Positions 1-7,828 of a stretch of 32,142 nucleotides of DNA are shown here, in pieces. The first letter of the stretch is position 1. Every line of letters starts with the position of its first letter. The DNA is taken from the NCBI GenBank assembly GCA_025963465.1, contig JAOQAP010000004.1, forward strand, positions 1-32,142. Reading direction: 5' to 3'. The translations under genes and the position numbers were made by a program. This DNA comes from Flavipsychrobacter sp. (GTDB lineage: Bacteria; Bacteroidota; Bacteroidia; Chitinophagales; Chitinophagaceae). The notes below the pieces were generated by a model that was not told the origin of the DNA, did no database searches, and saw only the letters and a program-made list of their open reading frames with translations.

Positions 1-147
1 ACAAACATCCTGGGCCAGAAAGTAAAAGAACTGGCTATCCCCGCAAACCAACCTACGCAGGTAAAAATGGAACAACCCGCAGGGATCTATTTTATCTCTG
101 CTTTACAAGGAGATACCAAATTGCTCAGCAAAGTAGTTATTAACTAA
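1..147 (+). CDS. T9SS-secreted protein, C-terminal end only (5' part outside window)
   Basis: This is an open frame of 48 codons plus a TAA stop, entering from the left edge. It reads as the last part of a type IX secretion type A sorting domain: the 'NILGQKVKEL' strand, then 'PAGIYFISALQGD' and a final 'KLLSKVVIN'. The protein sequence is identical to the last 48 residues of the complete gene ending at 3332. At DNA level only positions 108 and 111 differ from 3293 and 3296, and both changes are synonymous. The missing upstream part is therefore probably a paralogue of the next gene. A strong hairpin terminator follows within about 20 bp. By family knowledge the tail would direct export across the outer membrane and be cut off or used for surface attachment. 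The function of the body is unknown. Confidence 0.85.
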   Translation, partial: TNILGQKVKELAIPANQPTQVKMEQPAGIYFISALQGDTKLLSKVVIN

Positions 148-167
148 TATTACATTTAATCTGATTA

Positions 168-196
168 AAGGGATGGCTGTGGCCATCCCTTTTTTG
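168..196 (+). terminator. Rho-independent terminator
   Basis: A 10-bp perfect stem (AAGGGATGGC, 168-177, with GCCATCCCTT, 182-191) closes a 4-nt loop and runs into a T tract ending in TGTTAA. It lies just after the truncated T9SS gene. The terminator at 3354-3381 has a related stem and the same downstream TGTTAAT, so the two were probably duplicated together with their genes. Confidence 0.85.
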
Positions 197-257
197 TTAA
201 TAGGCTAAGCATATTTAAACTTGCAATTAGTGCTATCTGTATTTTTTATATAAACTT

Positions 258-287
258 ATTGTTAGTATGAAAAAACAGCTATCTTTA
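258..287 (+). promoter_or_regulatory. Candidate Bacteroidota promoter for the 988-aa gene
   Basis: TATCTTTA at 280-287 matches the TAnnTTTG -7 box at 7 of 8 positions (final A for G). An ATTG at 258-261 lies 18 bp upstream, about where the -33 TTTG element is expected. The ATG of the downstream gene is at 366, giving a leader of about 70 nt. The match is partial, so this is only a candidate. Confidence 0.4.
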
Positions 288-365
288 TACGAAGATCTGA
301 AATGCCTTTGTAAGATTTTATATCCTGCAAGGAGTTACTCTTTTTACACCGGTTAATTTATTTTT

Positions 366-3332
366 ATGAAAAGAACTCTGAAATTTTCTTACTGCTTACT
401 CCTATTAATAGCAGTAATCAGCAACCCTCAAATGCTGCATGCGCAGTTCATCAACACCATGGCCGGTAATGGCAGCTATGGAGGAGGAGCCGAAAATGTG
501 CAGGCAACCAGTACCTCTATGACAAACCCGGTTGGGGTCTATGTAGACAAATGGCGTAATGTGTATTTCATTGACCAGAGCGTTTATCAGGTAAAGAAAG
601 TAACTCCGGATGGTGTTATAAGGACAATTGCCGGTGACGGTAGCTGGGCATACACAGGCGATGGCGGCCCGGCAACAGATGCTTCTCTCGCCTATCCCTT
701 TGACCTCTATGTCGACACTTCAGGCAATGTACTTATTGCCGATACCTATAACAGCGTTATACGTAAAGTAACTCCTGCAGGCATCATTTCAACAATTTGC
801 GGTACAGGTTTTTCAGGTTCATCCGGCGATGGCGGCCCGGCAATAGCGGCACAATTAAGTAACCCTACAGGCATATGTGGCGACAACAAAGGCAATATCT
901 ATATATCAGACAATGGTAACTACACGATCCGCAAGATCGATGCAGCAGGTATTATCACCACTATAGCAGGAACCCCCGGAGTTCCCGGATTCACCGGTGA
1001 TGGCGGCCCTGCTGCTGCTGCACTATTAGACGATCCCAATGGTATCGCAGCTGATACATTTGGCAGGGTTTATTTTGCTGACGCTACCGACCAAAGGATA
1101 CGAATGATCAATGCACTCGGTGTCATTAATTCTATTGCAGGAAGTGGTACTACCGGTGGTTTCTCCGGCGATGGCGGTCCTGCAACTACAGCAGAATTAA
1201 GCTACCCTTCAGATGTACATACCGATCCGTCAGGCGAGAATATCTACATAGCAGATAATAACAACTCAATTATCAGGCTTGTTACAGCCAGCACAGGTAT
1301 TATATCCACTTTTGCAGGCACACCTTTATTTTACAGCTTCGGTGGTGATGGCGGGCTTGCTACATTGGCCCAATGTTATACTCCTTCTTCAGTCTTCACA
1401 ACAGACGATAATGTCGTTTATCTTACCGATGACAATAATTATCGCGTAAGAAGAATAGCGCCATGTGTTGTCCCTGGTACTGCTTCACCTATCACATGCG
1501 CAGCTACTGTTTGCGTGAGCGCAACTGTGACAGCTACAGACGCAACTGCCAATGGTACCTGGTCTGCAAGCAATGCACATGTCAGCATAGATGCTAACAC
1601 AGGGGTTGTTACAGGCGCATCTGTTGGCCCGGTTACTATTACCTATACTGCTCTTGGCAAGTGTGGCAATGAGATTGCTACAACATCAATTACTGTAGAC
1701 GATGTACCGGCCACAGTGCCTATCACAGGAGCTTCATCCGTTTGTGTATCAGCCAGTGTATCTTTGACCAATTCTATATCAGGTGGCACATGGAGCAGCT
1801 CTAATACACTTGTATCCGTTTCCGGCCTTGGGGTTGTTACTGCAGGTCCTACAGGTGGTACTGCAACCGTTTCTTATACACTTTCCAACAGCTGCGGCTC
1901 TAGTTCTTCAACAAAGATCATAACGGTCAATACTGCACCTGTGCTTGCTGCCATTACTGGCCCCGCTTCCGTTTGCGAAACTGTAACTATTACTTTATCC
2001 GATGCTACTCCTGTGGGAGTATGGAGCAGTGCAAATTCAACCATTGCAACCATAAATACGCTCGGTGTTGTATCCGGTATCGCTCCGGGTACTGCTACCA
2101 TATCTTACACTAAAACCAATCTCTGCGGCACATCTGCGGTCACCTCGGTCATTACGGTAGATCCATTGCCCACAACAGGTACTATCACAGGCACCACATC
2201 TGTTTGTGAGCTTTTCTCTACTAATCTTTTTGATGCAGTACCGGGCGGTGTCTGGAGCAGTGCAAATTCAACCATAGCAACAGTGAGCCTTACAGGTACA
2301 GTGTCAGGCCTTATTCCCGGCACCGCACTCATTTCCTATGCAACCACTAATGGCTGTGGTACAAGGGCAGCTACCACTGTTGTAACGGTTGTTACTACAC
2401 CGATCACATCGGGTATCACGGGAGCTTCTGCTGTTTGTATGGGCTCAACGACTTTGTATACCGATGGTGTCACAGGAGGTGTATGGAGCAGCAATGATGC
2501 TTCTATCGCTTCCATAAACAGTTCAGGTACCGTTACAGGCGTGACCCCGGGAGCTACAGTAATTACTTACTCGGTCATCAATAGCTGTGGTACAGTAAAT
2601 GCTACCAAAAATATCACAGTTGATGTTATGGCTGTTATCGCACCTATCACAGGACTTTCTGCTACATGTGAATCATCTTCTTTATTGTTAAACGACATCA
2701 CACCGGGTGGCGTATGGGCCAGCAGCGATCCGTCTATTGCTGTCATCAGCAGCTCAGGACTCGTTACCAGTGTCTCTCCGGGAAATTTCACAGCATCATA
2801 CTCTATTACCAACAGTTGCGGTACCAGCACAATGACCAAACCGGTAACGATCATACCGTTGCCTGCACCTTCATTTACTGTAGTAGGCACTTTGTTAAGC
2901 ACTACCAAAAAGTATCTCACCTACCAGTGGTACAAGGGGGCAGATCCTATACCGGGTGCTACCAATTTCAGCTACAGGATATCTGAGCCTGGCTACTATT
3001 CTGTAACAGTTACAGATCCGGGGGGCTGTGTTGGTTATTCTACTGATGTAAGGATATTATTTACAAGCGGTGTTGCAGCCATCAGCTCAACAGATAATAG
3101 CCTGGAGGTATACCCTAGCCCCAATAACGGACTGTTTACCATTAACCTTTTATCAGGCAGCGCAGCTCCGGCACAGGTAACAATAACAAACATCCTGGGC
3201 CAGAAAGTAAAAGAACTGGCTATCCCCGCAAACCAACCTACGCAGGTAAAAATGGAACAACCCGCAGGGATCTATTTTATCTCTGCTTTACAGGGCGATA
3301 CCAAATTGCTCAGCAAAGTAGTTATTAACTAA
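366..3332 (+). CDS. T9SS-secreted NHL-propeller and Ig-like repeat protein
   Basis: This 988-aa secreted protein starts with a Sec signal peptide (residues 1-27, ending LHAQ). Residues about 30-370 hold six NHL-like blades. Five carry a GDGG-x-A motif and each has a 'IYxxDxxNxxIR' type strand, which suggests a six-bladed beta-propeller. Residues about 380-830 hold six bacterial Ig-like (BIG2-type) repeats of about 77 aa, each marked by a G-x-W-S/A-S core near residues 395, 473, 550, 626, 704 and 780. A short Ig/PKD-like stretch and a T9SS type A sorting domain (VYPSPNNG onward, about 915-988) follow. The tail is identical to that of the truncated gene at 1-147. The role is probably surface adhesion or ligand display, and the ligand is unknown. 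The gene stands alone between two terminators. Confidence 0.85.
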   Translation: MKRTLKFSYCLLLLIAVISNPQMLHAQFINTMAGNGSYGGGAENVQATSTSMTNPVGVYVDKWRNVYFIDQSVYQVKKVTPDGVIRTIAGDGSWAYTGDGGPATDASLAYPFDLYVDTSGNVLIADTYNSVIRKVTPAGIISTICGTGFSGSSGDGGPAIAAQLSNPTGICGDNKGNIYISDNGNYTIRKIDAAGIITTIAGTPGVPGFTGDGGPAAAALLDDPNGIAADTFGRVYFADATDQRIRMINALGVINSIAGSGTTGGFSGDGGPATTAELSYPSDVHTDPSGENIYIADNNNSIIRLVTASTGIISTFAGTPLFYSFGGDGGLATLAQCYTPSSVFTTDDNVVYLTDDNNYRVRRIAPCVVPGTASPITCAATVCVSATVTATDATANGTWSASNAHVSIDANTGVVTGASVGPVTITYTALGKCGNEIATTSITVDDVPATVPITGASSVCVSASVSLTNSISGGTWSSSNTLVSVSGLGVVTAGPTGGTATVSYTLSNSCGSSSSTKIITVNTAPVLAAITGPASVCETVTITLSDATPVGVWSSANSTIATINTLGVVSGIAPGTATISYTKTNLCGTSAVTSVITVDPLPTTGTITGTTSVCELFSTNLFDAVPGGVWSSANSTIATVSLTGTVSGLIPGTALISYATTNGCGTRAATTVVTVVTTPITSGITGASAVCMGSTTLYTDGVTGGVWSSNDASIASINSSGTVTGVTPGATVITYSVINSCGTVNATKNITVDVMAVIAPITGLSATCESSSLLLNDITPGGVWASSDPSIAVISSSGLVTSVSPGNFTASYSITNSCGTSTMTKPVTIIPLPAPSFTVVGTLLSTTKKYLTYQWYKGADPIPGATNFSYRISEPGYYSVTVTDPGGCVGYSTDVRILFTSGVAAISSTDNSLEVYPSPNNGLFTINLLSGSAAPAQVTITNILGQKVKELAIPANQPTQVKMEQPAGIYFISALQGDTKLLSKVVIN

Positions 3333-3353
3333 TACCAATATTTAATTTGATTG

Positions 3354-3381
3354 AAAAGGATGGCTAATGCCATCCTTTTTT
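3354..3381 (+). terminator. Rho-independent terminator
   Basis: An 11-bp stem (AAAAGGATGGC, 3354-3364, with GCCATCCTTTT, 3369-3379) has a TAAT loop and a T run. It ends the 988-aa T9SS gene and separates it from the oxidase operon. Confidence 0.85.
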
Positions 3382-3476
3382 GTTAATCCTAAATACTATC
3401 CGGGGATACCACATGTTTTAAGCACAAATGTTCTTGGTTTTGTTAAAATTCCGCTCAGAAAAGTCATAAATAATCG

Positions 3477-3484
3477 TACTTTTG
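3477..3484 (+). promoter_or_regulatory. -7 promoter box of the ctaB/cox operon
   Basis: TACTTTTG is an exact match to the Bacteroidota TAnnTTTG -7 element. It lies 33 bp before the ATG at 3518. No convincing TTTG sits about 19 bp upstream. The same octamer followed by CAC precedes the mrp gene (25498-25505). Confidence 0.55.
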
Positions 3485-3517
3485 CACCCAGTTTTTATAC
3501 ACTAATATCATAATTTG

Positions 3518-4435
3518 ATGTTGCGCGAACAGCCTATGGAGGCAAAATGGCATTTAATGGCGCTCAGCCGTTTCAGAGACTATAACCAGTTGCTGAAACC
3601 GAACCTGAGCGGCATGGTCGTGTTCAGCAGTGTTATTGGCTATCTTATGGTTCCGGGCATTCACTTCGCATGGGGCGATATTATGCTCTGGAGAAACATC
3701 ATTACTCTTTTTATAGGCGGCATGCTCGTTACAGGCGGTGCCAATACGATCAACCAGATACTGGAGCGTGATAGCGACCAGCTCATGCAGCGCACCCGCC
3801 TGCGCCCAATGCCTGACGGACGTATGCACCACATGGAAGCATGGGTATTTGCTGCAATTACAGGCATTGGTGGCGCTTTGCTGTTAGGGTACTATTTCAA
3901 TCCACAGACAGGCGCTTTAAGTTTCCTTTCCCTCCTCTTATATGCGTTCGTTTACACCCCTATGAAGAAGGTGCATCCCATAGCGGTCTTCATTGGTGCT
4001 ATTCCGGGTGCATTGCCTCCATTAATTGGCTGGGTAGCCGGTACAGGTGGTTTCGGTATTGGAGGATGGATATTATTCACTTTACAGTTCTTCTGGCAGT
4101 TCCCGCATTTCTGGGCCATTGCATGGGTGGCTTTCGATGATTATAACAGGGCAGGTATTCGTCTCCTCCCTACCCGTGAACGGGAAACAAAGTTTACAGC
4201 CATACAGTGCGTCTTATATAGCCTTGTATTGATACCTATGGCTACTGTTCCTCATGTCTTTGGTCTTATTGGTAATGTGGGCATGGTGGTATGTATGTTA
4301 TGTGGTCTTATGTACTTCATAGCGTCTGTCTTATTTTATATCAAAAACGATCATAAGTCAGCACGCAGGGTAATGTTTGCGTCGTTTATATACCTGCCGG
4401 TCATTTTGCTGGCGTTGGTTATGGATAAAGTTTAA
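3518..4435 (+). CDS. ctaB: Protoheme IX farnesyltransferase (haem O synthase)
   Basis: CtaB/CyoE/COX10 is a UbiA-family membrane prenyltransferase. It joins farnesyl diphosphate to haem B to give haem O, the precursor of haem A for the terminal oxidase. The 305-aa product has the family length and is strongly hydrophobic with several membrane segments. The first prenyl-diphosphate/Mg site is N79-Q-I-L-E-R-D85-S-D87 followed by an RTRLRP basic stretch. The second conserved loop is DDYNRAGIRLLP. I chose the ATG at 3518; an in-frame TTG one codon upstream gives a slightly longer frame, and an ATG at 3536 is also possible. It is the first gene of a run of oxidase subunit and assembly genes, and an exact -7 box lies just upstream. 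Confidence 0.93.
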   Translation: MLREQPMEAKWHLMALSRFRDYNQLLKPNLSGMVVFSSVIGYLMVPGIHFAWGDIMLWRNIITLFIGGMLVTGGANTINQILERDSDQLMQRTRLRPMPDGRMHHMEAWVFAAITGIGGALLLGYYFNPQTGALSFLSLLLYAFVYTPMKKVHPIAVFIGAIPGALPPLIGWVAGTGGFGIGGWILFTLQFFWQFPHFWAIAWVAFDDYNRAGIRLLPTRERETKFTAIQCVLYSLVLIPMATVPHVFGLIGNVGMVVCMLCGLMYFIASVLFYIKNDHKSARRVMFASFIYLPVILLALVMDKV

Positions 4436-4510
4436 GTTTAAGTTATTGGCTCAATATTGTTATTGGCTGATGAGCAGATTGATGGGTGTTAGAGTGTAAT
4501 TTTTTTGAAC

Positions 4511-5152
4511 ATGGTAACAAATAACAGTACTGCGCAGGAATTAAGCAGTGCAGCAGTTAAGGAAAGGAGAAGGGTTCATCCGCAGAAATTCATGCTGTGG
4601 GTGGCTATGGGTAGTATGAGCATGGCGTTCGCAGGGCTTACAAGCGGCTATGTAGTGCGTATGGCGCAGGGCAACTGGCGCTACTACAAGCTTCCGGCTA
4701 TGTTCTGGTACTCTTCTGCCGTTATCCTGGTCAGCAGTATTACCATGCATATGAGCGTAAAAGCATTTAAGAACAGGGAAATGCCTAAGTTCAAAATACT
4801 GCTGTCTTCCACTCTTATTTTAGGCCTGTTATTCGGCCTTTTGCAGTATGGTGGCTTTTACCAGTTATATCATCAGTTGCAGCAGGTACATATCAACGGG
4901 CAGGTACTCAATGAGGCTACACCTGTGCGTTTAAATGGCAATCCAAGCGAATCTTTCCTGTTTATCATTGCAGGTTTACATCTTCTTCACCTTGCGGGTG
5001 GAATTATTGCATTATTAATTGTATTTTACCGCTCATTTAGAACAAGGATAAAGACCTATAACGCAACAGGTCTGGAGATAATGGCCGGCTATTGGCACTT
5101 CGTCGATATATTGTGGTTATATTTATTTATCTTTTTTCTGGTAAATCAGTAA
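4511..5152 (+). CDS. Cytochrome c oxidase subunit III-type protein (first copy)
   Basis: This 213-aa haem-copper oxidase subunit III family protein has five predicted membrane segments (about residues 27-47, 63-81, 98-117, 145-168 and 193-211). The C-terminal signature GYWHFVDILWLYLF is the classic subunit III motif, and HLLHLAGGI in the fourth helix also fits. Subunit III binds and stabilises the catalytic core subunit and supports proton uptake. The ATG at 4511 is preferred over a TTG two codons earlier. It lies 75 bp after ctaB and 61 bp before a second subunit III gene. Such paired subunit III genes are common in Bacteroidota. Subunits I and II are not in this window. Confidence 0.85.
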   Translation: MVTNNSTAQELSSAAVKERRRVHPQKFMLWVAMGSMSMAFAGLTSGYVVRMAQGNWRYYKLPAMFWYSSAVILVSSITMHMSVKAFKNREMPKFKILLSSTLILGLLFGLLQYGGFYQLYHQLQQVHINGQVLNEATPVRLNGNPSESFLFIIAGLHLLHLAGGIIALLIVFYRSFRTRIKTYNATGLEIMAGYWHFVDILWLYLFIFFLVNQ

Positions 5153-5213
5153 AATTCTTTAGAAATTCGCACGCAATATCCGGGGAACCGGGAAAACACA
5201 CTAAAACAGTATA

Positions 5214-5969
5214 ATGTCACAAACAACAGTAGTAACAGCAGCAAAAGAACCTAGCCTATGGGGCGGCGGACGCTCACCATTCAATGTGAGCTATGGTAAA
5301 ATGATGACTTGGTTCTTCCTTTTATCGGATGCCTTGACATTCGGCGCATTCCTGATCTCTTACGGTACCACCCGTTTCTTCAGCTCCGTATGGCCTGATG
5401 CCAACACCGTGTTCAAATCTTTCCCGTTCATGGGCGAGCATAACCTGCCGCTTTTGTTTGTGAGCTTAATGACGTTCATACTGATCATGAGTTCTGTTAC
5501 TATGGTACTTGCAGTACATGCAGGTCACTATGGCGATAAGAAGAATGTAGCTAAGTGGCTCCTGTGGACGATCATAGGAGGTATCTGCTTCCTGAGCTGC
5601 CAGGTTTGGGAATGGACACACCTTCATGGCGAGTGCGGTGGCCTGTGGGGCACGTTCACTGATCCTAATACTCCTGTTACTGAATTCAGGCATTTCTTCG
5701 GTCATGAGTCATTGGCTTATGTAGATGCACATCCATTGGTGGCTATGCAGTCTACACACAACTTCTTCAACTACTTCTTTACTATCACAGGCTTCCATGG
5801 CGGTCACGTTACTTCAGGTGTTATATTCAACATCCTGATCCTCGTTAATACCGTGAACGGTGTGTATGAGCGCAGGGGCCACTATGAAATGGTAGAAAAG
5901 ATCGGTCTTTACTGGCACTTTGTAGACCTGGTTTGGGTATTCGTATTCACTTGCTTCTACCTGTTATAA
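5214..5969 (+). CDS. Cytochrome c oxidase subunit III (second copy)
   Basis: This 251-aa protein is a longer subunit III homologue with about five membrane segments (roughly 28-50, 78-100, 112-133, 185-207 and 228-248). It carries the conserved HNFFNYFFTITGFHGGHV stretch, typical of subunit III (TGxHGxHV), and ends in LYWHFVDLVWVFVFTCFYLL. It is closer to the canonical family than the 213-aa neighbour. It probably forms part of the same inner-membrane oxidase, where the first copy may be a divergent partner. The subunit IV gene begins 54 bp downstream in the same orientation, so co-transcription is likely. Confidence 0.9.
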   Translation: MSQTTVVTAAKEPSLWGGGRSPFNVSYGKMMTWFFLLSDALTFGAFLISYGTTRFFSSVWPDANTVFKSFPFMGEHNLPLLFVSLMTFILIMSSVTMVLAVHAGHYGDKKNVAKWLLWTIIGGICFLSCQVWEWTHLHGECGGLWGTFTDPNTPVTEFRHFFGHESLAYVDAHPLVAMQSTHNFFNYFFTITGFHGGHVTSGVIFNILILVNTVNGVYERRGHYEMVEKIGLYWHFVDLVWVFVFTCFYLL

Positions 5970-6022
5970 TCTGCCGCAAAAAACCAACTCAATCAATTCT
6001 AAAAAACTTAAAATACGCAACA

Positions 6023-6463
6023 ATGTCATCACATTCTAATAACGACAGCATACAGCACCTGTACGAAGGCGATCAGTCTAAGCTCTATTCAGGCGTTATG
6101 GCACACCATACCGATGTTAACGGACCGGAAAGCAAATCACAGGTCAAAAGGATCTGGAAAATATTCTGGGTACTGCTTGCCATAACTATTGTAGAAGTAG
6201 TAATGGGTATGTTCTTTAGCCATAGCATGCCTAAAGGCCTTGTTAACTTCTTCTTCCTTGCATTAACACTGCTGAAGGCAGGTTACATTGTTGCAGTATT
6301 CATGCACCTTGGCGACGAGTTCAAAGGCTTTATTGTTACAGTGCTTGTACCACTTGTATTATTTGTCTGGTTCATCATTGCATTCCTTGCAGATGGCGGC
6401 TTCTGGTTGCATATGAATGACAGCTCACCTGCACGTCAGACAATAGAACATGTAGCTAAGTAA
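6023..6463 (+). CDS. Cytochrome c oxidase subunit IV (prokaryotic type)
   Basis: This 146-aa protein has a hydrophilic N-terminus of about 47 residues followed by three membrane helices (about 49-68, 73-96 and 101-125). That is the usual layout of bacterial oxidase subunit IV (COX4_pro/CyoD-like). The conserved stretch LTLLKAGYIVAVFMHLGDE, with the K-A-x-x-V-x-x-x-F-M-H-L core, is diagnostic. I chose the ATG at 6023 (MSSHSNND). A longer frame runs back into the end of the subunit III gene, which is unlikely to be used. The TAA stop overlaps the ATG of the SCO gene by one base (TAATG), so translational coupling is probable. Confidence 0.88.
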   Translation: MSSHSNNDSIQHLYEGDQSKLYSGVMAHHTDVNGPESKSQVKRIWKIFWVLLAITIVEVVMGMFFSHSMPKGLVNFFFLALTLLKAGYIVAVFMHLGDEFKGFIVTVLVPLVLFVWFIIAFLADGGFWLHMNDSSPARQTIEHVAK

Positions 6464-7185
6464 TGACAGAGAAGAGATCAAACAAAAAATTCTTTTTAGG
6501 AATAGCGGTAGCGGTCTTGCTACCGCTATCTTTTTATTTGGTAACTAATGAGCTATCCAAAGGCAAGGTACATATGCCTCTGCGCTATGGTATAGAGCGT
6601 ACGGACACTCAAAACGTTGGCGGGAAAGTAAAGATAGATACTGAATACCACCACGTAGGCGACCTTACCCTTATCAACCAGTTTGGCCAGCAGGTATCGC
6701 TGAATAAAGACCTGAAAAGCAGGATACTGGTCATCGATTTCTTTTTCACTACCTGCACATCTACCTGCCCGGGCTTGGCACGCAGTATGAAACTGTTGCA
6801 GACCAGCTTCAGGAAGGACCCCAAGAAAGAAGCATCGCTCGATACTATCGTTCAGTTCATATCCATTACTGTTGACCCGGAGCACGATTCGTTCCAGGCC
6901 CTCCGCAAGTATGCGGACCGTTATGATGTCAATAATGACACCTGGACCTTCCTGACGGGGGACAAAAAGACCATCTATAACTTCGCCCGTAATGAGCTGC
7001 ATATAACCACAGGTCCCGGCGATGGCGGAGCGGAAGACTTTATCCACTCCGAACAACTGGTACTGCTGGACAGGGACAGAATAGTACGCGGTTACTATTC
7101 AGGACTTAATGATACCGACGTGCGCAAATGTGCCGATGATATAGTACTGCTGAACATAGAACGCAAACACAACAAGAAAAAATAG
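6463..7185 (+). CDS. SCO1/SenC family copper chaperone for cytochrome oxidase
   Basis: This 240-aa membrane-anchored thioredoxin-fold protein has one N-terminal membrane anchor (residues 9-27) and then a periplasmic domain. The copper ligands of the SCO family are present: C98-T-S-T-C102-P and H195 (in FIHSEQLVLLD), and the VDPEHD loop also fits. SCO proteins deliver or reduce copper at the CuA site of oxidase subunit II. The gene overlaps the subunit IV stop by one base and is followed 4 bp later by the DUF420 gene, which places it firmly in the oxidase assembly operon. Confidence 0.92.
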   Translation: MTEKRSNKKFFLGIAVAVLLPLSFYLVTNELSKGKVHMPLRYGIERTDTQNVGGKVKIDTEYHHVGDLTLINQFGQQVSLNKDLKSRILVIDFFFTTCTSTCPGLARSMKLLQTSFRKDPKKEASLDTIVQFISITVDPEHDSFQALRKYADRYDVNNDTWTFLTGDKKTIYNFARNELHITTGPGDGGAEDFIHSEQLVLLDRDRIVRGYYSGLNDTDVRKCADDIVLLNIERKHNKKK

Positions 7186-7189
7186 AATC

Positions 7190-7750
7190 ATGCTTATTCC
7201 TTCTCTTCAAAAAAATGACAAAAAAGCCAACCTGCTTATTTGGATCGTATCCGTATTTATTGCCGTAGCTGTTGCATTCCTGAACCAGGTGAAATTCCTT
7301 ACGGGTCTTGACCTCGGCTTTAATGTGCACCTGCTGGCGCTCACCAACGCTGTTATCAATGGCACCGTGTCTATACTGCTGGTATGGGCGCTGATAGCGG
7401 TAAAGAACAAGAACTACATACTGCACAAAAAGCTGATGCTGGCGGCTATCATACTCTCCTGTCTGTTCCTGGTATCATATATAGGCCACCACCTGCTGGC
7501 TTCAGAAACAAAGTATGGCGGCCCGCACGATGCTAAATTTTTCATTTACCTGTTCATTCTCATCACACACATTTTCCTGGCTACTGTTATTTTGCCATTC
7601 ATCCTGTTTACCGCTTACCGCGCACTTACGGGCGAATATGATAAGCATAAAAAACTGGCAAAGTATACATGGCCGCTGTGGCTGTATGTAAGTATTACCG
7701 GTGTACTGGTATACTGGCTCATCAGCCCTTATTATATTCCGCACCTGTAA
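7190..7750 (+). CDS. DUF420 membrane protein (CtaM-like oxidase assembly factor)
   Basis: This 186-aa integral membrane protein has five predicted helices (about 14-34, 50-70, 83-103, 117-142 and 160-178). It has several histidines in or near the helices (H47, H79, H100, H101, H127), as in the DUF420 family. A DUF420 protein, CtaM, is needed for a haem A-type oxidase in Staphylococcus. By analogy this one probably helps insert haem or mature the oxidase encoded here, which is an inference from family and operon position. It is the last gene of the operon, and a bidirectional terminator follows 26 bp later. Confidence 0.82.
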   Translation: MLIPSLQKNDKKANLLIWIVSVFIAVAVAFLNQVKFLTGLDLGFNVHLLALTNAVINGTVSILLVWALIAVKNKNYILHKKLMLAAIILSCLFLVSYIGHHLLASETKYGGPHDAKFFIYLFILITHIFLATVILPFILFTAYRALTGEYDKHKKLAKYTWPLWLYVSITGVLVYWLISPYYIPHL

Positions 7751-7775
7751 CTACAACTTATACTCACACAAAAAG

Positions 7776-7806
7776 AATGGGCTGCCTCATAACGAAGCAG
7801 CCCATT
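7776..7806. terminator. Bidirectional terminator between convergent units
   Basis: A 10-bp perfect stem (AATGGGCTGC, 7776-7785, with GCAGCCCATT, 7797-7806) encloses an 11-nt loop. It is flanked by a T-rich tract on the plus strand (TTTTC) and by AAAAAG on the other side, which reads as a T run on the minus strand. It sits between the DUF420 gene and the convergent 1500-aa gene and can serve both. Confidence 0.8.
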
Positions 7807-7828
7807 TTCATTTATTACTAACCCTGTT

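Noticed and set aside
5933-6022. A longer start for subunit IV overlapping the end of subunit III
   Set aside because: The overlap of 37 bp and lack of family similarity in the extra residues favour the ATG at 6023.
6553-7056. A 167-codon minus-strand frame opposite the SCO gene
   Set aside because: The SCO gene has all family motifs. The antisense frame has no independent evidence.
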